From positions 186,001 through 250,000 of the forward strand of contig NZ_JACEFT010000001.1 in NCBI RefSeq assembly GCF_013697085.1: a stretch of DNA of 64,000 nucleotides, read 5' to 3'. Of the stretch, positions 9,453 to 16,679 are shown piece after piece (the first letter of the stretch is position 1; each line of letters opens with the position of its first letter). The stretch is from Billgrantia kenyensis (GTDB taxonomy: Bacteria > Pseudomonadota > Gammaproteobacteria > Pseudomonadales > Halomonadaceae). Position numbers and translations under genes: made by a program. The notes under the pieces are model-generated. The model ran no database searches and had not been told where the DNA came from. It was given only the letters and a program-made list of their open reading frames with translations.

Positions 9453-10085
9453 ATGCCCGCCAACACCGATCAGCAGGCCGCACTGCGCATCGCCTCGGGA
9501 CGCAAGCCGTTCGTCGAGCCGTTGCGCCTCGGCGAGCGACTCAAGGAAATTCGCCTGGCCAACCAGTGGACACTGGAAGATGTGAGCCAGCGCACCGGCC
9601 TGGCCCGCTCCACGCTGTCCAAAATCGAGAACAACCAGATCTCGCCCACGTTTACCGCTGTGCAGAAACTGATCAGTGGCCTCGGGATCGACCTGCCACA
9701 GCTTCTCACCCCCCCCAAGGTTCAGCCACGCACCATGGGGCGCCGCGACCTGACCCGGCTGGGCGAGGGGCAGCGCCACCCTACCCCGACCTACGAGCAT
9801 GAACTGCTAAGCTGCGAGCTCGCCCAGAAGCGGATGATTCCGTTCAAGACCATCGTGCGGGCACGCAGCTTCGATGAGTTTAGCGAGTGGGTTCGCCACG
9901 ACGGGGAGGAATTCCTGATGGTGCTCGAAGGAGACATTCGGCTCTATACCGAATTCTACGAGCCACTGCAGCTGTCGCGTGGCGACAGCATCTATTTTGA
10001 CAGCGACATGGGGCATGCGCTGGTCTCGGTGAGCGATGACGATGCGGTCGTGCTTTCGGTCTGTACCCGCGGCGACACCGCCTGA
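9453..10085 (+). CDS. XRE-family transcriptional regulator with C-terminal cupin
   Basis: A predicted 210-residue regulator. An XRE HTH lies at about residues 24-79 (LGERLKEIRLANQWTLEDVS, then RTGLARSTLSKIENNQISPT), and a cupin sensor domain at about 130-205 (GEEFLMVLEG, LSRGDSIYFDSDMGHAL). XRE-cupin proteins usually sense a small amine, amino acid or sugar and repress or activate neighbouring catabolic genes; no such operon is adjacent, so the target is unclear. The start at 9453 avoids the upstream inverted repeat; an ATG at 9384 would add 23 residues. A palindrome at 9422-9436 suggests autoregulation. Confidence 0.85.
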   Translation: MPANTDQQAALRIASGRKPFVEPLRLGERLKEIRLANQWTLEDVSQRTGLARSTLSKIENNQISPTFTAVQKLISGLGIDLPQLLTPPKVQPRTMGRRDLTRLGEGQRHPTPTYEHELLSCELAQKRMIPFKTIVRARSFDEFSEWVRHDGEEFLMVLEGDIRLYTEFYEPLQLSRGDSIYFDSDMGHALVSVSDDDAVVLSVCTRGDTA

Positions 10086-10149
10086 GCCAAGTCCCACCAG
10101 GCCCTGTCCGGTTTTGCTATCCTGTGTCGACCGCCACAAGGAGCCCTGC

Positions 10150-10470
10150 ATGCAGCATCTCGATGATTCGACACGCACCGAACTGGAGGCTGCGGCATTC
10201 CGCCGTCTGCTTCAGCACCTGGACGCCAACAAGGATGTCCAGAATATCGACCTGATGATTCTTGCCGACTTCTGCCGCAACTGTCTTTCGAAATGGCTTG
10301 TGGCCGCCGCCCAGGAGCGTGGGACCGAGCTCGACTATGAGTCGGCACGCGATTACGTCTACGGCATGCCCTACGACGAGTGGAAGGAGCGTTATCAGCA
10401 AAAGGCCACGCCAGAGCAGCTGGCCGCCTTCGAAGCGCGGCAGGCGCGCAAGCGGGGCGGCGAGTCATGA
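10150..10470 (+). CDS. DUF1244 family protein
   Basis: A 106-residue cytoplasmic protein of the DUF1244 family, recognisable by the ADFCRNCLSKWL core (CRNC at about residues 39-42) and the YGMPYDEWKERYQ block. The function is not known. The two cysteines could bind a metal, but that is inference. AAGGA precedes the ATG. It overlaps moaB by an ATGA junction, so it is the first gene of a DUF1244-moaB-moeA unit, which hints at a link with molybdenum cofactor or sulfur chemistry. Confidence 0.88.
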   Translation: MQHLDDSTRTELEAAAFRRLLQHLDANKDVQNIDLMILADFCRNCLSKWLVAAAQERGTELDYESARDYVYGMPYDEWKERYQQKATPEQLAAFEARQARKRGGES

Positions 10471-10988
10471 GCGATTCGATGATTCCGCTCAAAATTGCGG
10501 TGCTGACCATCTCCGACACACGCGATCTCAACAGCGATCGCAGCGGCGCTCTTCTCGCCGAGCGCCTGACCGAAGCCGGCCATCGCCTCGCCGAGCGTCG
10601 CATCGTCATCGATGATGTCTATCGCATCCGCGCGGCGGTTTCCGAGTGGATCGCAAGCCCGGAAGTCCAGGTCATACTGACTACGGGGGGTACCGGCTTC
10701 ACCGGCCGCGACTCGACGCCCGAGGCGGTGTCGGTGCTGTTGGACAAGCGCATCGAGGGTTTCGGCGAGCAGTTTCGCCAACTCTCCTGGCAGGAAATCG
10801 GCAGCTCGACCATCCAGAGCCGCTGCCTTGGCGGTCTGGCCAATGCCACGGTTGTCTTCTGCCTGCCGGGCTCCAGTGGGGCCTGCCGCACCGCCTGGGA
10901 CGGCCTGCTCGCCGAGCAGCTCGACAGCCGTCACAAGCCTTGCAATTTCGCCAACCTGGTAATCCCCGAGCGAGGCCAGCATGTCTGA
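10467..10988 (+). CDS. moaB: Molybdenum cofactor biosynthesis protein B
   Basis: A 173-residue MoaB/Mog-fold protein. It shows the molybdopterin-binding signatures [17 protein letters not shown] (about residues 68-84) and [13 protein letters not shown] (about 136-148). Family members adenylylate molybdopterin or are MoaB paralogues of unclear need in bacteria that also have Mog. It overlaps both the DUF1244 stop (4 bases) and the moeA start (8 bases), so the three genes form a tightly coupled operon. Confidence 0.92.
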   Translation: MSDSMIPLKIAVLTISDTRDLNSDRSGALLAERLTEAGHRLAERRIVIDDVYRIRAAVSEWIASPEVQVILTTGGTGFTGRDSTPEAVSVLLDKRIEGFGEQFRQLSWQEIGSSTIQSRCLGGLANATVVFCLPGSSGACRTAWDGLLAEQLDSRHKPCNFANLVIPERGQHV

Positions 10989-12189
10989 GCTGCAGTCCGT
11001 CGAGGCCGCCCTCGCGTCCTTGCTGCAAGGCGTGACTCCGCTCGAAGGTGAATCCGTGGCGAGCGAGCTTGCCGCAGGCCGAGTGCTGGCCGACGAAGTC
11101 ATCGCCCGGCTAGACGTGCCTCCGTTCGACAACAGCGCCATGGATGGTTACGCACTGCACCACGAGGATGCCGGCGGCCGGCTGCCGATAGCCCAGCGCA
11201 TCGCGGCGGGCAGCGAACCGCAGCCGCTTGCACGCGGGACCTGTGCGCGAATCTTTACCGGGGCACCGCTGCCTCCGGGCGCTGACTGTGTGGTGATGCA
11301 GGAAAAGGTCGAGCTCGATGGCGATGTGGCGTCGATTCCCGGGCAGGTGCCCTGGGACAACAACGTGCGCCATCGCGGCAGCGATGTTAACGCCGGCAGT
11401 ACACTGCTGTCCCGCGGTCATCGCCTGGATGCTGCGGCCCTCGGCTTTCTGGCGAGCCAGGGAATCGTCGAAGTGGCAGTATGCCGTCGGCCTCGAGTTG
11501 CCCTGCTCACCAGCGGCAACGAGATCGTCGAGCCGGGCCAGCCGCTCGAGCCCGGCCAGATCTACAACAGCAATCGTCCCATGTTGAAGGCGCTGCTCGA
11601 GCAGTTCGGCGCCGATGTCGGCTTCATTGCCTCGATGCCTGACGATGCCGATGGCACCAGGGCCATGCTGGCCCTCGCTGCCGAGCAGGCCGACGTGGTG
11701 GTTTCTACGGGGGGCGTCAGCGTTGGCGAGGAGGATCACGTCAAGCCCGCCATTGAGGCGATCGGCCGGCTCGACCTGTGGCGCCTGGCGCTCAAGCCCG
11801 GCAAGCCCCTCGCCCTGGGACGACTGGATGCCAGCGACGGCCGCGAGGTCCGTTTTGTGGGCCTGCCCGGCAATCCGGTCTCGAGCTTCGTTGCCGCCTG
11901 GTTGTTCCTGCGTCCGCTGATGGGTGCCCTGCTAGGCTGCCCAAGGTTCGCCAACCTGCCAAAATTTCATGCACGAGCGGCCTTCGACACCCGCACCGGG
12001 CCGCGCCGACATTACATGCGAGTGGCGCTGAATATGGCGGAGGGTGAAGTCACCGCCCATGCCTTTCCCGACCAGGGCTCCGGCGTGCTCGCTTCATGTG
12101 TCGGTGCCGATGCGCTGGCATTGATCCCTGCAGATACCCATATCGCCGAAGGTGACAGCGTCGAGTGTCTCTGGCTCAGGGGCGGGTGA
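10981..12189 (+). CDS. moeA: Molybdopterin molybdenumtransferase
   Basis: A 402-residue protein with the four-domain MoeA layout: N-terminal DVPPFDNSAMDGYALH, the middle RIFTGAPLPPGAD, the MoaB-like domain with STGGVSVGEEDHVKP (about residues 241-255) and LPGNPVSSF, and a C-terminal beta domain with YMRVAL. It inserts molybdate into adenylylated molybdopterin in the cytoplasm. Full length compared with E. coli MoeA (411). It is the last gene of the operon and converges on acpH ten bases away. Confidence 0.95.
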   Translation: MSELQSVEAALASLLQGVTPLEGESVASELAAGRVLADEVIARLDVPPFDNSAMDGYALHHEDAGGRLPIAQRIAAGSEPQPLARGTCARIFTGAPLPPGADCVVMQEKVELDGDVASIPGQVPWDNNVRHRGSDVNAGSTLLSRGHRLDAAALGFLASQGIVEVAVCRRPRVALLTSGNEIVEPGQPLEPGQIYNSNRPMLKALLEQFGADVGFIASMPDDADGTRAMLALAAEQADVVVSTGGVSVGEEDHVKPAIEAIGRLDLWRLALKPGKPLALGRLDASDGREVRFVGLPGNPVSSFVAAWLFLRPLMGALLGCPRFANLPKFHARAAFDTRTGPRRHYMRVALNMAEGEVTAHAFPDQGSGVLASCVGADALALIPADTHIAEGDSVECLWLRGG

Positions 12190-12199
12190 GCCAAGCATG

Positions 12200-12775
12200 T
12201 CAGTTTGCTGCCGGCGCGACCGCAAGCTCCAGCGTTACCGCCGGCCACAGCTGATGGAAATCGCGCTCGAGGCCGGCGTAGTCCTGCTCCAGCCACGGTA
12301 CCAGTTCCGCCAGCCGATTGGGCCCAGATAGGCGGTTGCCGATGCCGCGCACCGCATCGCAGGTGAAGGTGAAGTCGGCATAGCGGTGCATCCAATCCTG
12401 CGCCACCAGCACCGGCATCATCCGTTCCAGGCGGGTTGGCGCGCCGCGCTGGCTGATCACGCGATAGCTGCGCAGTACCAGATGGGATTCCAGCCGGTCC
12501 AGCGCTAACTCTCTGGCCACGAAGTGATCCCAGACCAGGTCGAGGGCAATACCGGCAAAGCGGCGTATGTCAGCAGGCGCACGGCGACGGGCAGCGAGCA
12601 CGACCGGGTGCCGGTCGACGTAGGCGTCGACCCGGCGGTGATGGCGAATCCCCAGCGCCACCTCGGCAGGCCAGGCGGTCAGGTCGCTCCCCTTGACGCC
12701 GTCAGCGATGAGATTGCCGTAGAGGAAATCGTCGCTGCCGCCGCGAGCGAGCCAGGCATGAGCGAGGAAGTTCAC
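12200..12775 (-). CDS. acpH: Acyl-carrier-protein phosphodiesterase family (AcpH-like)
   Basis: This 191-residue protein matches the ACP phosphodiesterase family: MNFLAHAWLA start, YGNLIADGVKG, GIRHHRRVDAYVDRHPVV and the DLVWDHFVA block, which include the conserved histidines and aspartates of an HD-like metal site. AcpH removes 4'-phosphopantetheine from holo-ACP; its physiological need is uncertain. It starts ten bases after the tusE stop, so it is the likely last gene of the tusDCBE operon, an arrangement I would not have predicted from function. Confidence 0.85.
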   Translation of the reverse strand: MNFLAHAWLARGGSDDFLYGNLIADGVKGSDLTAWPAEVALGIRHHRRVDAYVDRHPVVLAARRRAPADIRRFAGIALDLVWDHFVARELALDRLESHLVLRSYRVISQRGAPTRLERMMPVLVAQDWMHRYADFTFTCDAVRGIGNRLSGPNRLAELVPWLEQDYAGLERDFHQLWPAVTLELAVAPAAN

Positions 12776-12785
12776 GGTCCAGCCT

Positions 12786-13139
12786 TCATAGACAGTTGGC
12801 AGGCTTGGGTAGCCCGGCCAGGCGCGCCGCGGCCTTGGCCGGGCTATCAGGGAAGAGCTTCATCAGATGCAGGGAGCGCCCTTTCTCGGGCCCCAGCGCC
12901 AGGCCCACCGCCTTGACCAGGGGGCGCATGGCAGGCGAGGCTTCGTACCGGGAGTAGAAATCCCGGATCACCTCGATGACCTCCCAATGCTCGGGCGTCA
13001 GCACCCTGCCCTCTTCTGCGGCCAAGGCGGAGGCCACGGCGGGCGACCAGTCAGACAGTTCGATGAGGTAGCCCTCGGGGTCGAGAGCGACGCGGCGATC
13101 CCCGACTTGAAGGTGACGAGCAATTTCCGTGGAAGCCAT
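12786..13139 (-). CDS. tusE: Sulfur relay protein TusE (DsrC family)
   Basis: A 117-residue DsrC/TusE protein with LDPEGYLIELSDW near the N-terminus, the LTPEHWEVIEVIRDFY helix and the C-terminal GLPKPANCL, in which the penultimate cysteine is the persulfide carrier. It takes sulfur from TusBCD and passes it to MnmA for 2-thiolation of tRNA uridine 34. Only this cysteine is visible in the C-terminal arm, as expected for TusE rather than dissimilatory DsrC. Its ATG overlaps the tusB stop. Confidence 0.93.
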   Translation of the reverse strand: MASTEIARHLQVGDRRVALDPEGYLIELSDWSPAVASALAAEEGRVLTPEHWEVIEVIRDFYSRYEASPAMRPLVKAVGLALGPEKGRSLHLMKLFPDSPAKAAARLAGLPKPANCL

Positions 13140-13429
13140 CAGAACCAGCTCACCGTCTTGTCGGCCTCTTCGGTCAGACTGACGAAGCCATCCACGTCGA
13201 CGACCAGAACGCTGGCGTCACATTGGCCTTCCAGCCCGCGGGCGCTCAGATCTTCGCGCAAGGCAAAAAGCCGCCCTTCTATCTCCTGGAAATGGCGAAC
13301 TTGAGAGGTCAAGGCTCCCATCACGCCATCCTCGATCAGCAGCAGGCGGTCGTTGCCCGCCATGGCGGCAAGGGCGTCGCGATAGGCGAGGCTCGAGCTT
13401 GGGGGGCGGTTAAGAATATGCAGGATCAT
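13139..13429 (-). CDS. tusB: Sulfur relay protein TusB (DsrH family)
   Basis: A 96-residue DsrH/TusB subunit: MILHILNRPPSSS start and a LLLIEDGVMGAL block. It is the small structural subunit of the TusBCD heterohexamer; no catalytic cysteine is expected. GAGGG stands five bases before the ATG at 13429; a GTG two codons earlier (13435) is in frame but would overlap that site. It lies between tusC and tusE in the canonical order. Confidence 0.9.
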   Translation of the reverse strand: MILHILNRPPSSSLAYRDALAAMAGNDRLLLIEDGVMGALTSQVRHFQEIEGRLFALREDLSARGLEGQCDASVLVVDVDGFVSLTEEADKTVSWF

Positions 13430-13458
13430 GGGCACCCTCGCGTAAGCATCGCAGGCCT

Positions 13459-13836
13459 TCAGAATGTCAGGACCAACCGGTGACCGGCAAGCAGGTGCGA
13501 AATTGAGTCGCCATCGGCGATCCTGGCAGGCAGTTGCAGCTGCTTGGCCTCCAGGCCGAAGCGCTCGAGTGCCGTCTCCTCGACATGGAGCGAGTCGATA
13601 TCGTACATGCTCAGCATGTCCAGGGTAGCGGCGGTGCCTTTCTGGCCGAGCGGGCCGGTCTGTTGTCCTTTGGCCAGGGCCAGAACGCCGTCGCCCTGAA
13701 ACAGCAGGCTGACCGACTGCCCGAAGGCGGCCGCCACCAATGCTGCATCCAGCCCTTCCCGTAGCCAGCTGCTGCCATGGGGCGGATGGCGCAATATGAC
13801 CAGCAGATCACCGGTCGAGGGGGAGCTAATCGCCAT
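13459..13836 (-). CDS. tusC: Sulfur relay protein TusC (DsrF family)
   Basis: A 125-residue DsrE/F-fold subunit of the TusBCD complex. The region ILRHPPHGSSWLREGLDAAL and the loop VSLLFQGDGVLAL match TusC. The ATG at 13836 is favoured by GGAGG five bases upstream. It follows tusD by ten bases and precedes tusB by about 30. Confidence 0.9.
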   Translation of the reverse strand: MAISSPSTGDLLVILRHPPHGSSWLREGLDAALVAAAFGQSVSLLFQGDGVLALAKGQQTGPLGQKGTAATLDMLSMYDIDSLHVEETALERFGLEAKQLQLPARIADGDSISHLLAGHRLVLTF

Positions 13837-13846
13837 GGTTACCTCC

Positions 13847-14239
13847 TCAGGGAGCAAAGGTCACCAGCCGGTCGACGCCCTGCCCCAGGTCGATCAACTG
13901 GCCGAGCCCCGTGAGTTCGAAAGGCGGCTCGACGCTGTGCCCCGACTTGCCGTGACGTTCGGCTTCACGTTCATCGAGCAAGCCCCGGCGCAGCGCCGCT
14001 GCAATACACACCTGAAGCTCGGTGCCATGCTCGGCATGCAATGATCGCCAGGCGTCGTAAAGGTGTGGTTCGTCCTGGGGCGGAGCGGCAAGGCGGGCCG
14101 CATTGTAAACGCCATCATGGTAGAAGAACACGCTGACCAGCTGGTGCCCCCGGGCGACCAGCGTCGTGGCGAAGCGCAGTGCCGAATGGGATGCCTGGCT
14201 GCTGTAGGGCGCCCCCTCGACGAGTAGAGCATAGCGCAT
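13847..14239 (-). CDS. tusD: Sulfurtransferase TusD (DsrE family)
   Basis: A 130-residue DsrE-fold subunit and first gene of tusDCBE. It has MRYALLVEGAPYSSQAS at the start, FFYHDGVYNA, and the active-site cysteine in LQVCIAAALRRG (about residue 79), which receives persulfide sulfur from TusA. The ATG at 14239 has AGGA nine bases upstream. The complex supplies sulfur for thiolation of tRNA wobble uridines. Confidence 0.92.
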   Translation of the reverse strand: MRYALLVEGAPYSSQASHSALRFATTLVARGHQLVSVFFYHDGVYNAARLAAPPQDEPHLYDAWRSLHAEHGTELQVCIAAALRRGLLDEREAERHGKSGHSVEPPFELTGLGQLIDLGQGVDRLVTFAP

Positions 14240-14265
14240 GGACGTTTCCTGGTGTCTCAAACACG

Positions 14266-14289
14266 CAGGCCCCGCATCGGCGGGGCCTG
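14266..14289 (-). terminator. Terminator-like hairpin after yccA
   Basis: A perfect 10-bp GC-rich stem (14266-14275 with 14280-14289) with a 4-base loop lies just downstream of the yccA stop on the minus strand and upstream of tusD. The following minus-strand bases (CGTGTTTGAG) give only a weak U-tract. Confidence 0.65.
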
Positions 14290-14309
14290 GAATCTCAACT
14301 GGCTTGCGG

Positions 14310-14978
14310 TCAGTCGTTGCTCATGATGCCGAGAATCGACAGCAGGCTGATGAAGAGATTGTAGATCGAAACGTACAAGGTGATGGTGGCGAGAATGTAG
14401 TTGGTCTCGCCTGCACGGTGCACGATCTCACTGGTCTGGTAGAGGATGGCGGCCGAGGCGAACAGTACGAAGCCGGCGGAAACCATCAGCATCAAGGTGG
14501 GGATCTGGAAGATCAGGCCAGCGACCATGGCCAGGATCAGCACGATGGCGCCTGCCAGCAGGAAGTTGCCGAGGAAGCTGAAGTCCTTCTTGCTCACCAG
14601 CGCTACGGCGGAGAGGCCGATGAAGGTCAGCCCGGTCATCGCCAGGGCGTTCATGATCAGCGCGGCACCGTTGGGCAGTGCCAGGTAGGCGCTGAGGATC
14701 GGTCCGAGGGTGAACCCCATGAAGCCGGTGAAGGCGAAGGTCGCCAGCAGGCCGGCGGCGGAATTGGCGGTCTTGTGGACCAGGAACATCAGTCCGTATG
14801 CGCCGATGAAGAACACCAGTATGTTCATCCGTTCGACGCCCATGGCCATGGCGGCACCCGCTGTGACGGCGGAGAACAGCAGTGTCATCGCCAGTAGCGC
14901 ATAGGTGTTGCGCAGCACCTTGTTGACGCTGACGGCCTGGGACGAGTGCTGGGCCACATGTGTGTCGTGATAGGCCAT
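14310..14978 (-). CDS. yccA: Bax inhibitor-1/YccA family inner-membrane protein
   Basis: A 222-residue protein with about seven transmembrane segments, ending near LYVSIYNLFISLLSILGIMSND, the typical BI-1/YccA C-terminus with a conserved acidic end. In E. coli YccA interacts with and inhibits the FtsH protease; family members can leak protons or Ca2+. The placement beside the tus genes and a tRNA-Ser(UGA) matches the yccA-serT neighbourhood of E. coli. Confidence 0.93.
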   Translation of the reverse strand: MAYHDTHVAQHSSQAVSVNKVLRNTYALLAMTLLFSAVTAGAAMAMGVERMNILVFFIGAYGLMFLVHKTANSAAGLLATFAFTGFMGFTLGPILSAYLALPNGAALIMNALAMTGLTFIGLSAVALVSKKDFSFLGNFLLAGAIVLILAMVAGLIFQIPTLMLMVSAGFVLFASAAILYQTSEIVHRAGETNYILATITLYVSIYNLFISLLSILGIMSND

Positions 14979-15087
14979 TGATGCAGAGCTCCCTGTGGTT
15001 GATCTTGATTGATCTCAGCAGTTGACCAAGAATGCCGTCGGTTGGTTCCCGACGCAAGTCCTTAGTTCTGAAAGAGTCAACGTAGCT

Positions 15088-15525
15088 TCAGCGGCCTTGG
15101 CTGGAGGCCAGCATGGCGACAGCGATGCGTCGTGCGCTGTCGCATAGCGCCGGGGTGCGTCTCGCTTGCCCCGAATCCAGCCAGCGTACCTCGCTGGCAT
15201 CGTCTGCGGCAAGACCGGTCCCCTTCACCCAGCGACAGCTGACCACCACGATGATGTAGTGCCCAAGCAGACAGCCCCGTGCATCGTGGTGGAACTGATC
15301 GATGGCGGTCAGCACGCGCTCTGGCTCGGCAACGATACCGGTTTCCTCGCGCAACTCACGTATTGCAGCCTCGAGCAGCGGCTCCCCGAGCTCCACTCGT
15401 CCTCCTGGTAGCGCCAGCATGCCGGCGTTGGGGGGCCGGCCGCGGCGCACCGTGAGGATCCTGCCGTTATGCACGACAGCGGCTGCCACTGCCGGTATCG
15501 GTGTGAGCTTTTCAGTGGAGGCCAT
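15088..15525 (-). CDS. NUDIX hydrolase (ADP-ribose pyrophosphatase/MutT-like)
   Basis: A predicted 145-residue NUDIX protein. The Nudix box reads G-x5-E-x7-REUxEExGU from about residue 38, including RELREETGI. The substrate cannot be assigned; the PAVAAAVVHNGRILTVRRGR start is common in NADH/ADP-ribose type enzymes. The ATG at 15525 has GGGAGA four bases upstream. The frame is open further upstream through the tRNA gene, but that extension is an artefact. It is divergent from the tRNA gene. Confidence 0.87.
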   Translation of the reverse strand: MASTEKLTPIPAVAAAVVHNGRILTVRRGRPPNAGMLALPGGRVELGEPLLEAAIRELREETGIVAEPERVLTAIDQFHHDARGCLLGHYIIVVVSCRWVKGTGLAADDASEVRWLDSGQARRTPALCDSARRIAVAMLASSQGR

Positions 15526-15552
15526 GGAATCTCCCAAAATTCCTGTCGACTC

Positions 15553-15580
15553 TTGACCTTGTAAGCATAACTGGTAATAT
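15553..15580 (+). promoter_or_regulatory. Sigma-70 promoter of tRNA-Ser
   Basis: TTGACC (15553-15558), a 16-bp spacer and TAATAT (15575-15580), preceded by TGG as an extended -10. Transcription would start near 15587, just before the tRNA. Confidence 0.8.
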
Positions 15581-15593
15581 TCGCCACCGAGCC

Positions 15594-15683
15594 GGAGGGA
15601 TGGCAGAGCGGTTGAATGCACCGGTCTTGAAAACCGGCAAGGGTTAACGCCCTTCCAGGGTTCGAATCCCTGTCCCTCCGCCA
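15594..15683 (+). tRNA. serT: tRNA-Ser (anticodon UGA)
   Basis: A 90-base class II tRNA. The acceptor stem GGAGGGA/TCCCTCC is followed by discriminator G and encoded CCA. The anticodon stem CCGGT/ACCGG encloses loop CTTGAAA with anticodon TGA (15628-15630). A long variable arm (AAGGGTTAACGCCCTT) and the TTCGAAT T-loop are present. It reads UCA and related serine codons. Flanked by its own promoter and terminator, and near yccA as in E. coli. Confidence 0.97.
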
Positions 15684-15692
15684 CTGCTTGAT

Positions 15693-15725
15693 GAAAAGCC
15701 ACTGATTTCAGTGGCTTTTCTTTTA
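15693..15725 (+). terminator. Rho-independent terminator of tRNA-Ser
   Basis: A perfect 12-bp stem GAAAAGCCACTG/CAGTGGCTTTTC (15693-15704, 15709-15720) with loop ATTT, followed by TTTTAT. A textbook terminator ten bases after the tRNA CCA end. Confidence 0.95.
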
Positions 15726-15807
15726 TCTAGACTTTCCAAGCCAATGCTTCAGCCCATATTCGTGTTTTGATGCGGCTAACCTTCATGTTCCCGATAGGGG
15801 CGTCTGA

Positions 15808-16344
15808 ATGGCACTGAAAGCGACTGTTTTCAAGGCAAGACTCCAGATTTCGGACATGGATCGCCATTACTATGGCGACCATGCCCTCACCATCGCCCGC
15901 CACCCGTCGGAAACCGATGAGCGCATGATGCTGCGTCTATTGGCTTTCGCCCGGCACGCCCATGAAGATCTTGCCTTTGGTCGTGGCGTCAGCTCCGATG
16001 ATGATCCCGATCTATGGATAAGAAACCTGACCGGTGACATCGAACTCTTGATTCAGCTGGGACAGCCGGGCGAACGCGAGATACGCCGCGCTTGCAGCCA
16101 CGCGAGGCAGGTGGTGCTCTACACCTACAGCGGGCAAGGTGCTCGGATCTGGTGGGAGCAGCTCGGCAACAAGCTTGCCGGACTGTCTAACCTCTCGATC
16201 TACGACATTTCCCCGGAAAGCATGGCCGCACTGGGACAGCTAACCGTTCGCAGCATGGATCTCAATATCACCATTCAAGATGGTGCGATCTGGGTGAGCG
16301 ATGATAGAGAGTCCGTTGAAGTGGACATCCGCACACGCTTGTGA
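15808..16344 (+). CDS. yaeQ: YaeQ family protein
   Basis: A 178-residue cytoplasmic protein matching YaeQ over its length: MALKATVFKARLQISDMDR start, TIARHPSETDERMMLRLLAF, and the DPDLWIRNLTGDIELLIQLG block. YaeQ has a PD-(D/E)xK-like fold; it suppresses rfaH phenotypes in some enterics, but no biochemical activity is settled. The acidic residues in DDDPDLW and the E-x-LIQLGQP region would be the nuclease-like core. Monocistronic. Confidence 0.9.
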   Translation: MALKATVFKARLQISDMDRHYYGDHALTIARHPSETDERMMLRLLAFARHAHEDLAFGRGVSSDDDPDLWIRNLTGDIELLIQLGQPGEREIRRACSHARQVVLYTYSGQGARIWWEQLGNKLAGLSNLSIYDISPESMAALGQLTVRSMDLNITIQDGAIWVSDDRESVEVDIRTRL

Positions 16345-16401
16345 GCACTGGGCTTTATCATGGCCGGATGCCCATTTTTGCGTCAGCAGGTACGCGGGGA
16401 G

Positions 16402-16429
16402 GCACGGGGCAATCCCTGTTGCCCCGTGC
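16402..16429. repeat. Perfect 11-bp inverted repeat (hairpin) between yaeQ and a small membrane ORF
   Basis: GCACGGGGCAA (16402-16412) and TTGCCCCGTGC (16419-16429) enclose a 6-base loop. It lies downstream of both yaeQ (+) and the 28-residue ORF (-), so it may serve as a shared terminator, but neither side has a U-tract. Confidence 0.5.
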
Positions 16430-16437
16430 AAGAACGA

Positions 16438-16524
16438 TCAGAAGATCAGCATGAGAAGGCCGATTACCACCAGCAAGCCGATCAGAAAGATGACGCCTGC
16501 AGTACTGGCGAGAAACTTGAGCAT
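16438..16524 (-). CDS. Small single-span membrane protein, 28 residues
   Basis: An ATG at 16524 preceded by a strong AAGGAG at seven-base spacing opens a 28-codon frame. Its product is one hydrophobic helix (MLKFLASTAG, then VIFLIGLLVVIGLLMLIF). Such tiny membrane peptides are often missed. There is no recognised family. The good ribosome site and continuous hydrophobicity argue that it is translated. Stress-related or transporter-associated roles are typical of this class, but nothing here assigns one. Confidence 0.5.
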   Translation of the reverse strand: MLKFLASTAGVIFLIGLLVVIGLLMLIF

Positions 16525-16679
16525 TGTGACACTCCTTGTCGTGATGGTGTGACGAAGGTAGTCCTCATGTCGCAAGGCCGCAAGCGAGAAGGCGGCGTCC
16601 GTTACTTGATCGAACAGGAACACAACCTGCCGATACCTCGCGCTGCGCTCCCCTGGTCATCTAGCGCTGTCGATCCAGG

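Noticed and set aside
15526..15702. NUDIX protein extended through the tRNA gene
   Set aside because: The extra residues are the reverse translation of the tRNA and its terminator; the ATG at 15525 with GGGAGA is the credible start.
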